Positions 1 to 8,050 of a stretch of 64,000 nt of DNA are shown in pieces. Source of the stretch: an uncultured bacterium (lineage in GTDB: Bacteria; Cyanobacteriota; Vampirovibrionia; Gastranaerophilales; Gastranaerophilaceae). Each line of letters starts with the position of its first letter. Positions within the stretch are counted from its first letter, which is position 1. A program made the translations under genes and the position numbers. The stretch spans positions 27,164-91,163 of the forward strand of contig CASDVM010000029.1 in the NCBI GenBank assembly GCA_949284415.1, given 5' to 3'. The notes below the pieces were generated by a model. That model was not told the origin of the DNA and made no database searches. It saw only the letters and a list, made by a program, of their open reading frames with translations.

Positions 1-504
1 GATGCTTTACTTGTATTAAACAATATTATTAACGGCTTAGGCGAAATTTTGCCTTTATCAATTGTGTTTGATTTTGAACTTTTTGAAGTTTTTGAAAAAC
101 TTATTAATAATTATGATGACAGCAAATGTGCTGTTACTGTTTTGAACGCTAAAGAAAAATTTGATACACTCACTGAAAATGAGGAGTATCTTTATGATGA
201 AGATAAAGATACAAAAAATGAAGTTTCAGACATAAAAAAATTGTTGAAAAGCGTTAATAAAAAAAATCTTGAAAAATATGTTAATGATGAATTAAATGAA
301 GACAGCCCTCTTGTGTTTACTGCACTTGATTTTGCAACAGATGTATTTGCAATCAGAGAACTTTTAAAGTCCAATAATCAGACTTTGATTTTAAAGACAG
401 CAGAAGTTTTAAAAAGTTTAGGCAGTTTTGATGAAACTGTAAGGACTGTTGCATTACTAAAAGTTACGGATATTAACATAAAAGCTATAATAAGAGCCTT
501 GTAA
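1..504 (+). CDS. Unknown protein, 3' part (5' end outside window)
   Basis: The reading frame is open from the first base of the window (it starts DALLVLNNIINGLGE) to a TAA at 502-504, so this is the C-terminal 167 residues of a longer gene, not a small gene starting at the internal TTG at 49. The visible part is acidic and predicted mostly helical, without membrane segments or a motif I recognise. It ends 4 bp before the stop of the convergent gene at 509-1279. No function can be assigned. Confidence 0.75.
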   Translation, partial: DALLVLNNIINGLGEILPLSIVFDFELFEVFEKLINNYDDSKCAVTVLNAKEKFDTLTENEEYLYDEDKDTKNEVSDIKKLLKSVNKKNLEKYVNDELNEDSPLVFTALDFATDVFAIRELLKSNNQTLILKTAEVLKSLGSFDETVRTVALLKVTDINIKAIIRAL

Positions 505-508
505 TTTT

Positions 509-1279
509 CTATATTTTGTAATCTATGCCGTGTTTGGCAAAGAGACTGTTAAAATAGTCTTTATTTTCAAAAACTTTTTTTTGTTCCAGAGTCATATCCA
601 TAACCCAGTTAAATTGGTGAGCGTCTGTATTTTTTTCTTCTAATGCCCTGCTTATGTATTGAGTGAAAAGTTTATTTGCTTCCAGACTGAAATCCCTTTG
701 TTTTGCTGCTGACGATTCGGAGGAAATTTTATCTTTCAGTGCTTTCCCTTTTAATGCAATGTCTTTAAAACAGGGCGCAGTATCTTTTGTTACAGTATCA
801 AGTAAGTTATTTCTGTCCTGAAAAGAGGTTACAGAAGGTTTAAATTTATATTTTGCATGAAAATAAATTGCGGTGTCTTTTGATGTTACTGAAAAAGTTT
901 TGATGTTGTTTTCAAGCATCTGGATAATACTTGCAAGACGCAGAATTTCTCCAAAAAAATAATTTTTCCGCCTGTATTCGGGAATTACATTTATAAGCAG
1001 ACCCGTCATATAATCCGTATTCTCAAAATGTGTGTACTGTTCAAATCCCAATAATTTTCCGAGTTTATTTCTAAGCTCTATCAGAAATCTATAGCCGTTT
1101 CCGTATGAATCTTCTTTAACATTAACATTTAATTCTCCTGCTTTATTGTGCGGAACAATTAAAGAACATAATTTTCTTGTTTCATCCGGTCGGTAAAGTT
1201 TTATTGAAGGTTTTACGGTATTAACTTTTATCATAAAAAATATAATACTCAAAAACAAAAATTTTTGCGCTGATTTCAT
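509..1279 (-). CDS. Unknown protein with weak GNAT-acetyltransferase-like features
   Basis: The protein has 256 residues from the first ATG. A second ATG at 1232-1234 (MIKVNTVKPS) is equally possible; neither start has a clear ribosome-binding site, and the first 15 residues are hydrophobic but too short for a good signal peptide. The middle (about residues 95-160) reads YRRKNYFFGEIL followed by a segment ending AIYFHAKYKFKP, which resembles the acetyl-CoA loop and last strands of GNAT folds. This is a weak resemblance seen by eye. It is divergent from dapF with 49 bp between the starts. Confidence 0.6.
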   Translation of the reverse strand: MKSAQKFLFLSIIFFMIKVNTVKPSIKLYRPDETRKLCSLIVPHNKAGELNVNVKEDSYGNGYRFLIELRNKLGKLLGFEQYTHFENTDYMTGLLINVIPEYRRKNYFFGEILRLASIIQMLENNIKTFSVTSKDTAIYFHAKYKFKPSVTSFQDRNNLLDTVTKDTAPCFKDIALKGKALKDKISSESSAAKQRDFSLEANKLFTQYISRALEEKNTDAHQFNWVMDMTLEQKKVFENKDYFNSLFAKHGIDYKI

Positions 1280-1293
1280 AACTTGATTTGTTA

Positions 1294-1302
1294 TGTTATA
1301 AT
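1294..1302 (+). promoter_or_regulatory. Extended -10 promoter for dapF
   Basis: TGTTATAAT is a perfect extended -10 (TGnTATAAT). It lies 26 bp upstream of the dapF ATG, inside the 49-bp gap between two divergent genes. No good -35 is present, as expected for an extended -10 promoter. Confidence 0.55.
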
Positions 1303-1328
1303 TTGGATATCTGAAAGGATAATGATTA

Positions 1329-2162
1329 ATGAAAACAATAAAAATAACTAAAATGCAGGGTTGCGGAAATGATTTCGTAATTGTTGATTACCCCGAATTT
1401 GAAACAACCGGAATGAAAATGGATGAACTTGCCGTAAAATTATGCGACAGACACTACGGAATCGGTGCTGACGGAATGATTATACCTGAAACGAATGCTA
1501 AAGATACTGATTTGAGCTGGTATTTTTACAACTCTGACGGTTCAACAGCACAGATGTGCGGAAACGGGATGAGATGTTTTGCTAAATATGCGTACGATAA
1601 CAAACTTATACATAAAAAAGCATTCAGTGTTCAGACACTTGCAGGTGTTATAAAACCGGAACTTCTTGAAAACGGCTTGATAAAAGTTAATATGGGAAAA
1701 CCGATTCTGGAAGACAAAAAAATTCCATTCTGGGGCGAAAGAACTATAACAGCTCTCGATAGAGAATTTGATATAACCCCTGTATCTATGGGAAACCCTC
1801 ACTGTGTTATTATTACGGATGAAGATCCTATGGAATTGGCAGAAAAATACGGCCCTGTTATTGAAAAACATGAATATTTTCCCGAAAAAACAAACACGGA
1901 ATTTGTAAAAATCAAATCCCGAATGGAAATAGATATGCGTGTATATGAACGCGGATGCGGAATTACTTTAGCCTGCGGTACAGGTGCATGCGCCAGCGTT
2001 GTATCATGTGTTTTAAATAACTTAACAGAAAATAAGGTTAAAGTTAATCTTCTCGGCGGGCTTGTATTTGTGGAATGGCAAGGTTCAAAGGACAATACAC
2101 AGGAAGACATTTACTTAATAGGGTCGGCAAATTACAGCTTTTTTGCTGAGTATATATTGTAA
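1329..2162 (+). CDS. dapF: Diaminopimelate epimerase
   Basis: DapF converts LL- to meso-diaminopimelate in the cytoplasm for lysine and peptidoglycan synthesis. The 277-residue length is normal. Both halves of the duplicated fold are visible: GCGNDF at residues 11-16, the first catalytic cysteine C77 in AQMCGNGMR, and the second C216 in ERGCGITLACGTGACAS. MGNPHCV (154-160) is also family-typical. All catalytic elements are intact. A ribosomal-protein operon follows 57 bp downstream and may be cotranscribed. Confidence 0.96.
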   Translation: MKTIKITKMQGCGNDFVIVDYPEFETTGMKMDELAVKLCDRHYGIGADGMIIPETNAKDTDLSWYFYNSDGSTAQMCGNGMRCFAKYAYDNKLIHKKAFSVQTLAGVIKPELLENGLIKVNMGKPILEDKKIPFWGERTITALDREFDITPVSMGNPHCVIITDEDPMELAEKYGPVIEKHEYFPEKTNTEFVKIKSRMEIDMRVYERGCGITLACGTGACASVVSCVLNNLTENKVKVNLLGGLVFVEWQGSKDNTQEDIYLIGSANYSFFAEYIL

Positions 2163-2219
2163 AATAAGCTGTTTCCATGATATTATTATTCCATACACTA
2201 GAATAGGAGAAATGAAAAT

Positions 2220-2516
2220 ATGAAAAATTACGAATTACTAACTGTATTTAAACCGAGTTTGGATGCGGAAGAAGTAGATAAAGCGCTTGAAGCTCTCGGA
2301 AAAACGGTTTCCGATTTAGGCGGAAAAGTTGTTTCTACTGACAAAACAGGCAGAAAAAAATTGGCTTACGATATTCAAAATTTCAGAGACGGATTTTTTG
2401 TAACATCTGTTGTAAGTCTTCCTGAAGACAAAACAGCGGAATTCAGACGTCAGCTAAGATTAAGCGATAACATTTTAAGAACAATGTTTTTAGAAGCTTC
2501 TAAAGCAGGAGTATAA
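2220..2516 (+). CDS. rpsF: 30S ribosomal protein S6
   Basis: The protein has 98 residues and begins MKNYELLTVFKPSLDAEEV, the standard S6 start. The body includes TGRKKLAYDI and DGFFV. S6 sits on the platform of the small subunit and pairs with S18. The start is supported by AGGAG about 10 bp upstream. First gene of rpsF-ssb-rpsR, an arrangement conserved in many bacteria; ssb starts 3 bp after the stop. Confidence 0.96.
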   Translation: MKNYELLTVFKPSLDAEEVDKALEALGKTVSDLGGKVVSTDKTGRKKLAYDIQNFRDGFFVTSVVSLPEDKTAEFRRQLRLSDNILRTMFLEASKAGV

Positions 2517-2519
2517 AAT

Positions 2520-2921
2520 ATGAGCCTTGCAAAATCAGTAGTTACAGGAACAGTATACAGAGCACCGGAAAAACGTTTTACGCAGAATAACGTTGCGGTA
2601 TCTGCTTTTGTTCTTAATATCGGTGAAAGAGAAGAAACTCTTATCAGGGTTCTTTCCAAAAGAAATGCTCTTGACGAAACGGTTTCATCTCTGACTAAAG
2701 GCGAACGGGTTCTTGTAGAAGGAAGACTTCAGACAGCAACCGTAAAATCCGATGACGGTTCTGAAAGAAGAATTTACGAGATTGACGCTAACACAATTGA
2801 AAAATTGGGAGAAGGTTCATCTGCTCCCGCAAATCAAAAGTTCGGAACGGAAGAAATCGTTAAATTTGAATCTGATGACCTGTCAAACGAATTGATTAAC
2901 GAGGACGAAATTCCTTTTTAG
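2520..2921 (+). CDS. ssb: Single-stranded DNA-binding protein
   Basis: SSB coats single-stranded DNA during replication and repair and recruits partners through its acidic tail. The 133-residue protein has an OB fold over about residues 1-105 and ends NEDEIPF, matching the D-x-I/D-P-F tip that binds partner proteins. The linker is short, so the protein is smaller than E. coli SSB. It lies 3 bp after rpsF and is surely cotranscribed. Confidence 0.95.
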   Translation: MSLAKSVVTGTVYRAPEKRFTQNNVAVSAFVLNIGEREETLIRVLSKRNALDETVSSLTKGERVLVEGRLQTATVKSDDGSERRIYEIDANTIEKLGEGSSAPANQKFGTEEIVKFESDDLSNELINEDEIPF

Positions 2922-3055
2922 GGAATAGCCGTTTCATCCGCCGCACGGGTGTTATTCTTTTATTTCCTCCTTTTGGGGAAGAAAAACAGGATAGACGAAA
3001 AAAATAATAATTTAATGTAGTAGAAATAAAATGGCTAGAAAGGCTAAATAGAAAA
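2922..3055 (+). other. ssb-rpsR spacer with decoy S18-like mini-ORF
   Basis: This 134-bp spacer within an otherwise tight operon contains a CCGCCGCACGGG stretch near 2939 and a six-codon ORF (ATG at 3031, MARKAK, stop) just upstream of the rpsR start. The mini-ORF resembles the S18 N-terminus. S6:S18 autoregulatory mRNA elements with exposed CCG triplets are known, usually upstream of rpsF. Whether this spacer does the same is inference. Confidence 0.25.
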
Positions 3056-3289
3056 ATGGCAAGACAAAACAACGAAGAAAAGAAAAAACGTAAAAATTGC
3101 AGTCTCTGTGCTGATAAAGTTGAAGCAATCGACTACAAAGATGCCGCAAAATTGAAAAGATACCTGACTGAAGCCGGAAAAATTATTCCGCGCAGAATTA
3201 CAGGTAATTGTGCTAAACATCAGAGAATGATTGCAACAGCAATTAAACGTGCCAGAGAAGCCGCTATTATTGATTATGTATTTGATTAA
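3056..3289 (+). CDS. rpsR: 30S ribosomal protein S18
   Basis: The 77-residue basic protein contains the S18 signature [19 protein letters not shown], then [22 protein letters not shown]. It keeps a CSLCADK pair near residues 16-19, a zinc-binding-like CxxC found in some S18 proteins. It closes the rpsF-ssb-rpsR operon and is followed directly by a strong terminator. Confidence 0.96.
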   Translation: MARQNNEEKKKRKNCSLCADKVEAIDYKDAAKLKRYLTEAGKIIPRRITGNCAKHQRMIATAIKRAREAAIIDYVFD

Positions 3290-3306
3290 TCAGTTAATCA
3301 ACAGTT

Positions 3307-3335
3307 AAAAGACCGGTAGTAATGCCGGTCTTTTT
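3307..3335 (+). terminator. Rho-independent terminator after rpsR
   Basis: A GACCGG/CCGGTC stem flanked by A4 on the left and T5 on the right with an 8-base loop. It ends at the stop of the convergent gene at 3336, so it probably works in both directions. Confidence 0.85.
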
Positions 3336-4592
3336 CTATTCCTCAAATATAATTCGGTAATACATATCCGCTTTCATAAATTTATTCGGGGGTTCTTTTT
3401 TCCACAGTTTAAGATTAATTTCTGCGGGAAGTTTATACACAGTGAATATTTTGTCATATTGCATAGGGGAAATATTGTTGCATCCGTCTTTATATTGGCA
3501 GCTTCCGCCAAGATGAATGTAGTCAGTGAATTTTTTTACATTTTCAGTTATGTTGTTATTTTTTTCAAACATGCTTATATTTTTTGAATCATATATATAA
3601 ACGTAATCATAGCCGAAATCTTTTGCATTCAGCCCTGATAATTGTATTGGATATCTGGTCATTTTACCGTTTACGTTGTCGCGGAATTTAAGAAATTTTC
3701 GCGTGAGTTTGTATCCGGCAATTATTAAATTATCTTTTTTACTATATTGAAGAGACAGCGGCAAAAATTTGCCGTACTCGCCTGTGCAGAACTCTTTATT
3801 ATAGCCCTGATCCCAGGGCAAAAACGGAAGACTCAAACCTACAAGTGCATCAGGATTATTCATTTGCGCGCTGACTTTTGAGGGGCCTTCAATTTTTTCA
3901 TGGTAATCACCTTTATAATTTAATTGGTTACAGGTAATTGTGCCCCACCATGGTTTATCATCAACTATTGAACCGAAAACTGCATTGTCAGGCTCATAAT
4001 TTTCACTTGCAAAAAGCGAATTTTTTACGTGCTCTTTTCTTATATCAAATATTTGTTTTTTGGTTAAATAATCATATTCAGTTAACGGATTGACTTTTAT
4101 GGTTTGAAAACTTGAGGTGTTTTTTACATTCAAAATTTTATTATCGTGGAAAGAAAAGATTAAAGCCGGACAGCAAAACCATATTACAGCCGCAAGAATA
4201 ATTATTTTTGCGCTTACAAGCAAACTTACCGGAACTTTTTCAAGAAAATCGGGTGCACTATATCCGCTATGATTATAGCTAGAGTCCATGAAACCTTCTG
4301 CCTTCCACTTTTTAAATTCTTCACAGTCTTTTATGCTGTCTTTTGCAAGCTGGTCATTCGGTTTGACTTTCAACACATCCTGATAGGCAAGTATTGCATT
4401 ATCATAATCTTGAATCGCCTGGTAATAAAGAGCTTTCCAGGTTAACACAAATTCATTTTCAGGAGCCGCTTGAACAGCCTGGTTTATTTGTTCTAAAACT
4501 TTTTGTTTTTCTTCATCACTTGAATTTTCCGTAATGGTCGGTACAATATTTTCAAGATTTTCAACGAGTTTTTCTAATTCTTTGTTATCCAT
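3336..4592 (-). CDS. TPR-containing membrane-anchored protein
   Basis: The start chosen is the ATG at 4590-4592, which overlaps the previous stop as ATGGATAA and has AGGGG upstream; a longer form to 4628 lacks a site. The protein has 418 residues. Tetratricopeptide-like helices occupy about residues 35-95 (TWKALYYQAIQDYDNAILAY), followed by one transmembrane segment near 125-150 and a large C-terminal domain of about 265 residues I do not recognise. Last gene of the YbjQ-M48 operon. The TPR points to protein-protein contacts on the cytoplasmic side. Confidence 0.8.
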   Translation of the reverse strand: MDNKELEKLVENLENIVPTITENSSDEEKQKVLEQINQAVQAAPENEFVLTWKALYYQAIQDYDNAILAYQDVLKVKPNDQLAKDSIKDCEEFKKWKAEGFMDSSYNHSGYSAPDFLEKVPVSLLVSAKIIILAAVIWFCCPALIFSFHDNKILNVKNTSSFQTIKVNPLTEYDYLTKKQIFDIRKEHVKNSLFASENYEPDNAVFGSIVDDKPWWGTITCNQLNYKGDYHEKIEGPSKVSAQMNNPDALVGLSLPFLPWDQGYNKEFCTGEYGKFLPLSLQYSKKDNLIIAGYKLTRKFLKFRDNVNGKMTRYPIQLSGLNAKDFGYDYVYIYDSKNISMFEKNNNITENVKKFTDYIHLGGSCQYKDGCNNISPMQYDKIFTVYKLPAEINLKLWKKEPPNKFMKADMYYRIIFEE

Positions 4593-5490
4593 TATAACCC
4601 CTGTAACTTTTTTCTTTAATTTTGTCAATTATTAGAATTATGTCAAATATAAATGAAATTCCTAAAAATGCTCCAACAGGCACAAGCGGAATCAAAAGCA
4701 CCATAAAGTTTTTGTATAAATGATCATTAAATGCATCTTTAAATCCTACGAGAAATACCATACCTATGATAAAAAAGACAATAGACATCCATTTATATTT
4801 TGTTTCTCCAACGCTTGTCAAAACGGGTTTTGTACCTTTGTGCAAATATTCTTCGATTTTTTCTTTCAGATCTTGATCTTCTCCTGCACCTTCAAATTTG
4901 TATGAAAAATTATTAACTTTCCTGCCGCAGTCAACTATATTATAAATTAATCTTATAGGAGCCATGGGAGTATTAGTTAAAGAAAATTTTTTATTATTTA
5001 AAACGGTAAAATTAAGTTTAACTTCATTTAATACAATATAAGTGCCGTATTTGTTACGGGCAAGCGTAGTTATCAAAATCATTTCCAAATTGTTTATTTC
5101 CGAGTATCCGCAGACAAAATCGTATTGCGGACGGTTAAAGTTAAATTTAACCCTGTCAGAAAGGAAGTCTACGGATTTAAGATTTAAAGCTGATGCAAGC
5201 TCTGCAAGTCCTGCGTGTCTTTCAATTATTGCAAGTATCAGCCCGATATAAAATACTGCCGGCATAATAATAAAAAGTCCCCATGCTATCCATGGATCTT
5301 CAGGATTACTTTTTATTAAACTGTCAAAAGTTATTACAGCCCATGAAAAAAAGTCCTGTATAGATTTTTCGGTAGATACGGAAAAATGCGTATAGGCTAT
5401 TATAAGAGCTGTAGTATATATAATTGACAATAGAGCCAATATTATTACTAATTTTTTTGATGTTTTAGCCGAAACATTGTTTATATGCAT
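4585..5490 (-). CDS. Four-helix membrane protein, paralogue of the 7131-8042 gene
   Basis: This 301-residue protein has two transmembrane helices near residues 14-33 and 68-90, a soluble domain of about 130 residues, then two helices near 235-285. The junction LKSVDFLSDRVKFNFNRPQYDF closely matches LTSIDFLSDRIKFNFVDSKYNF in the gene at 7131-8042, so the two are paralogues. GAAGGT precedes the ATG. It is 5 bp after the M48 protease gene and overlaps the TPR gene by 8 bp, so it is probably a partner of the protease. Function unknown. Confidence 0.8.
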   Translation of the reverse strand: MHINNVSAKTSKKLVIILALLSIIYTTALIIAYTHFSVSTEKSIQDFFSWAVITFDSLIKSNPEDPWIAWGLFIIMPAVFYIGLILAIIERHAGLAELASALNLKSVDFLSDRVKFNFNRPQYDFVCGYSEINNLEMILITTLARNKYGTYIVLNEVKLNFTVLNNKKFSLTNTPMAPIRLIYNIVDCGRKVNNFSYKFEGAGEDQDLKEKIEEYLHKGTKPVLTSVGETKYKWMSIVFFIIGMVFLVGFKDAFNDHLYKNFMVLLIPLVPVGAFLGISFIFDIILIIDKIKEKSYRGYNG

Positions 5491-5495
5491 AAATT

Positions 5496-6281
5496 TTACC
5501 TTCTGTTTTGTATCAAGTGAAGTCTTTGTTTTGTGGACGGATGGGTCGAAAAATATTGTAAAAATTCAGGAGATTTTTCTTTTTTCTCAAGCAGTTTGAA
5601 AAATTCAACAGCTCCTTTATTATTTCCGTATAATCTGTACACGGTTCTATTTGCGTATCTGTCTGCTTCTTTTTCCTGTCTTCTTGAATATGTAAGCCCG
5701 CTGAGACCTGAAATACTGTTTACCGTCAGATTTATATCTTTATTTTCGGATGCAAACATTGATGTTATAAGAGCAACAATTATTTGTCTGCTCATACTTT
5801 TCAAGTGGTCTCTGTGTGCGTAATGACCGAGTTCATGAGCCATAACAAAGGTGAGAACTTCTTCATCCCGTATTTCTTTTAAAAGTCCTTTTGTAAAAAA
5901 TATACTCCCGTTCGGGGTTATAAATGCGTTAATCTGTTTTTCCGGTACTTCATAAATCGGAAATTCAGATTTACCCTGCAGATTTTTATCAAGCGGAACT
6001 ATTTTATCTCTTATGTTTTCAAGTTTTGTTATGTTTTCGTTTTTGTCAGACACCTTCGGTTTTGTACCGAAGGAAAAAGCGTTTTCAATTTTGACTTGTG
6101 TCTCATTTGACATTCTGTCAATAAAAAAACAGCCTATTGCGTCCGCAAAAAGATACAGAAGTATACATATTCCTGCTATACCTGCAAGCAAAATCAAAAA
6201 TTCTGTTCCTGCATTTGATTTGCCGACATTAATATTATTTTCTATTACACTTAAATATTTGTCTTCAATGTTTTTATTCAT
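5496..6281 (-). CDS. M48-family zinc metalloprotease, membrane-anchored
   Basis: A transmembrane segment (about residues 27-48) leads into a peptidase domain with the zinc motif HELGH (H149, E150, H153) and the third-ligand motif EKEAD (203-207). QINAFITPNGSIFF and FFTKGLL before the motif are typical of the Oma1/LoiP/BepA-like branch, which degrades or quality-controls membrane proteins. The 261-residue length suits a single-anchor member. It overlaps the upstream YbjQ gene by 8 bp and is translationally coupled. Confidence 0.92.
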   Translation of the reverse strand: MNKNIEDKYLSVIENNINVGKSNAGTEFLILLAGIAGICILLYLFADAIGCFFIDRMSNETQVKIENAFSFGTKPKVSDKNENITKLENIRDKIVPLDKNLQGKSEFPIYEVPEKQINAFITPNGSIFFTKGLLKEIRDEEVLTFVMAHELGHYAHRDHLKSMSRQIIVALITSMFASENKDINLTVNSISGLSGLTYSRRQEKEADRYANRTVYRLYGNNKGAVEFFKLLEKKEKSPEFLQYFSTHPSTKQRLHLIQNRR

Positions 6282-6726
6282 AAGTTATGGCTGTTCCGTA
6301 TGCTATTATGGCGCACTGCGGGACACTGTCCTGAGGATTGTAAGTATCATTAACCATAACGGATTCTATTCGTGTATTAATGATAAAATTTGCACCGCGA
6401 GCTTTTTCACGCATTCTGAGAATTGCTTCGCGTCTGCCCCTGTCTAAGATTGATTCAAAAGTTGTAAGCCTGCCGCCGAAAAAACTTTTCAGTGATGCTA
6501 CAAAATTTTTGAAATAATCCCCGCTTATAACACATTCACCTGTAACAAGCTCAATTTTTTTAATTTTTTTGTTTGTATGCCATGTTTTTGCTCCGAAATT
6601 TATAATCGGTTTTTTAATAAGTGCAATTTCGCGTTTTTTAATCTTTTCAAAATGTTTTTTTTCAATAATTGTACCTGTCATAAAAGTAATTCCAAGCACA
6701 ATCAAAAGTAGTAATATATCACCCAT
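6274..6726 (-). CDS. YbjQ/UPF0145-family protein with N-terminal membrane anchor
   Basis: An N-terminal hydrophobic segment (residues 3-20) is followed by a YbjQ-type domain: VTGECVISGDYFKNF, the helix RREAILRMREKARGANFIINTRIES and the end IIAYGTAITYE. The neighbour at 6734-7063 has the same domain without the anchor. YbjQ proteins form pentameric rings; their role is not settled. AAAGGAT precedes the ATG. It lies between the other YbjQ gene (7-bp gap) and the M48 gene (8-bp overlap). Confidence 0.85.
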   Translation of the reverse strand: MGDILLLLIVLGITFMTGTIIEKKHFEKIKKREIALIKKPIINFGAKTWHTNKKIKKIELVTGECVISGDYFKNFVASLKSFFGGRLTTFESILDRGRREAILRMREKARGANFIINTRIESVMVNDTYNPQDSVPQCAIIAYGTAITYE

Positions 6727-6733
6727 TATATTT

Positions 6734-7063
6734 TTATCCTTTCGGTGCTACTTTTACTGCTGTTCCATATGCATAAACTTCGGCGGCGCCTACGGTAACC
6801 GATGATGTTGCAAGTCTTACATTAATTACTGCATTCGCTCCCATCATCTGAGCCTGCTGCTGCATACGCTGGATAGCTTCTTCACGCGCTTCTGTAAGAA
6901 GTTCCGTATAGCTTTTTAACTCTCCCCCGACCATGTTTTTCAATCCCGCACCGAAATCTTTAATAGCGTTTTTTGCTCTGACAGTGCTTCCGGTAACAAG
7001 GCCATATTGAGCGGTAATCACCATACCGGGTACACTTTCAATGTTTGTTAAAATCATCTTCAT
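6734..7063 (-). CDS. YbjQ/UPF0145-family protein
   Basis: The 109-residue soluble protein is a full-length YbjQ domain: TAQYGLVTGSTVRAKNAIKD, GGELKSYTELLTEAREEAIQ, GANAVINVRLATS and a terminal VYAYGTAVKV. Older databases call the family heavy-metal binding, which is not well established. It has an excellent Shine-Dalgarno (GGAGG) and its own promoter at 7077-7104, so it is the first gene of the five-gene operon running down to 3336. Confidence 0.9.
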   Translation of the reverse strand: MKMILTNIESVPGMVITAQYGLVTGSTVRAKNAIKDFGAGLKNMVGGELKSYTELLTEAREEAIQRMQQQAQMMGANAVINVRLATSSVTVGAAEVYAYGTAVKVAPKG

Positions 7064-7076
7064 AACCTCCGTGAAA

Positions 7077-7104
7077 ATTATAGGCTATGTATAATGCTTT
7101 GTAA
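7077..7104 (-). promoter_or_regulatory. Sigma-70 promoter of the YbjQ-M48 operon
   Basis: On the minus strand TTACAA and a perfect TATAAT are separated by 16 bp, just upstream of the Shine-Dalgarno of the 6734-7063 gene. This separates the operon from the paralogous membrane-protein gene upstream. Confidence 0.6.
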
Positions 7105-7130
7105 TCATATATTTAGACTAAATATTCATT

Positions 7131-8042
7131 TTAATAAATAGCATATATTACAAGCAGGATAATTTTAAATATTATAATATTTCTTATAAAAAACTTATCA
7201 TTTTCATTAGGCCTGTCCAACAGCATAAAGGTGTCTAAAATTAATGTTGCTATTGGAGCTGAAATAAATACAGTAAAGAAAGCAAAATCTGTTTCTAAAT
7301 TCAAATCTTTTTTTATAAGAAAGTTGCCAACCATTAACAATACAAATATACATATTGAGAGATATTTAAGAATTTTTCTGTCAGCTTTAGTAAATATTTG
7401 TTTGTATTTTGTTTTGCGATAAGTTTCTATTTGTTTTTTAATACTTACACGTGGTCCGGGATCTGAAATATAGTAATTAAATTTGTCAAACTTTTTTTCA
7501 TAATCAATAATTTGATAAATAAGTTTCATTTTTCTGAATGTGGAAGAATTTTTCAAAGAAATACTTTCCCCTATTATTCGTGCTAATGCCTGATTTCTAA
7601 TGTTAAACGTAAGATTAACTGCACTTATGATATAAGATTTTAATTCACGATAACTTGGACTTGAGACAAATTCTGTCTCTATTTTTAAAAGCAGCTCCAG
7701 ATCTTTATATGCAGCAGCAAAATTGTATTTGCTGTCAACAAAATTAAATTTTATTCTATCTGATAAAAAATCTATGGATGTAAGATTTTTCTTTGAAAAT
7801 GATTTTTTAATCAGCTGGTGTCTTTTTATTAATGCAATAATTCCACAAATATATAAAATAGCAGGGAATAGAAGAAATATTCCGCACCAACCGACAAAAC
7901 CATCCAGAGTATAATGTCCTATAGCCAGAAAATTCAAATAGCCGTATAACAGCATAATTCCGGCTGTTACAATTACTCCTGCTGTAAGAAAAAATACAAC
8001 GGCTAATTTGGAATATTCTCTCGGATTATTTTTTATATTCAT
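7131..8042 (-). CDS. Four-helix membrane protein, paralogue of the 4585-5490 gene
   Basis: The 303-residue protein repeats the layout of the 4585-5490 product: two N-terminal helices (about 12-33 and 49-68), a soluble middle beginning LTSIDFLSDRIKFNF, and two C-terminal helices (about 225-245 and 283-302). Similarity is clearest in that middle block, so the copies have diverged a good deal. The gene ends 27 bp before the -10 of the operon promoter; it may be read separately or extend the operon. Function unknown. Confidence 0.8.
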   Translation of the reverse strand: MNIKNNPREYSKLAVVFFLTAGVIVTAGIMLLYGYLNFLAIGHYTLDGFVGWCGIFLLFPAILYICGIIALIKRHQLIKKSFSKKNLTSIDFLSDRIKFNFVDSKYNFAAAYKDLELLLKIETEFVSSPSYRELKSYIISAVNLTFNIRNQALARIIGESISLKNSSTFRKMKLIYQIIDYEKKFDKFNYYISDPGPRVSIKKQIETYRKTKYKQIFTKADRKILKYLSICIFVLLMVGNFLIKKDLNLETDFAFFTVFISAPIATLILDTFMLLDRPNENDKFFIRNIIIFKIILLVIYAIY

Positions 8043-8050
8043 AAATATTT

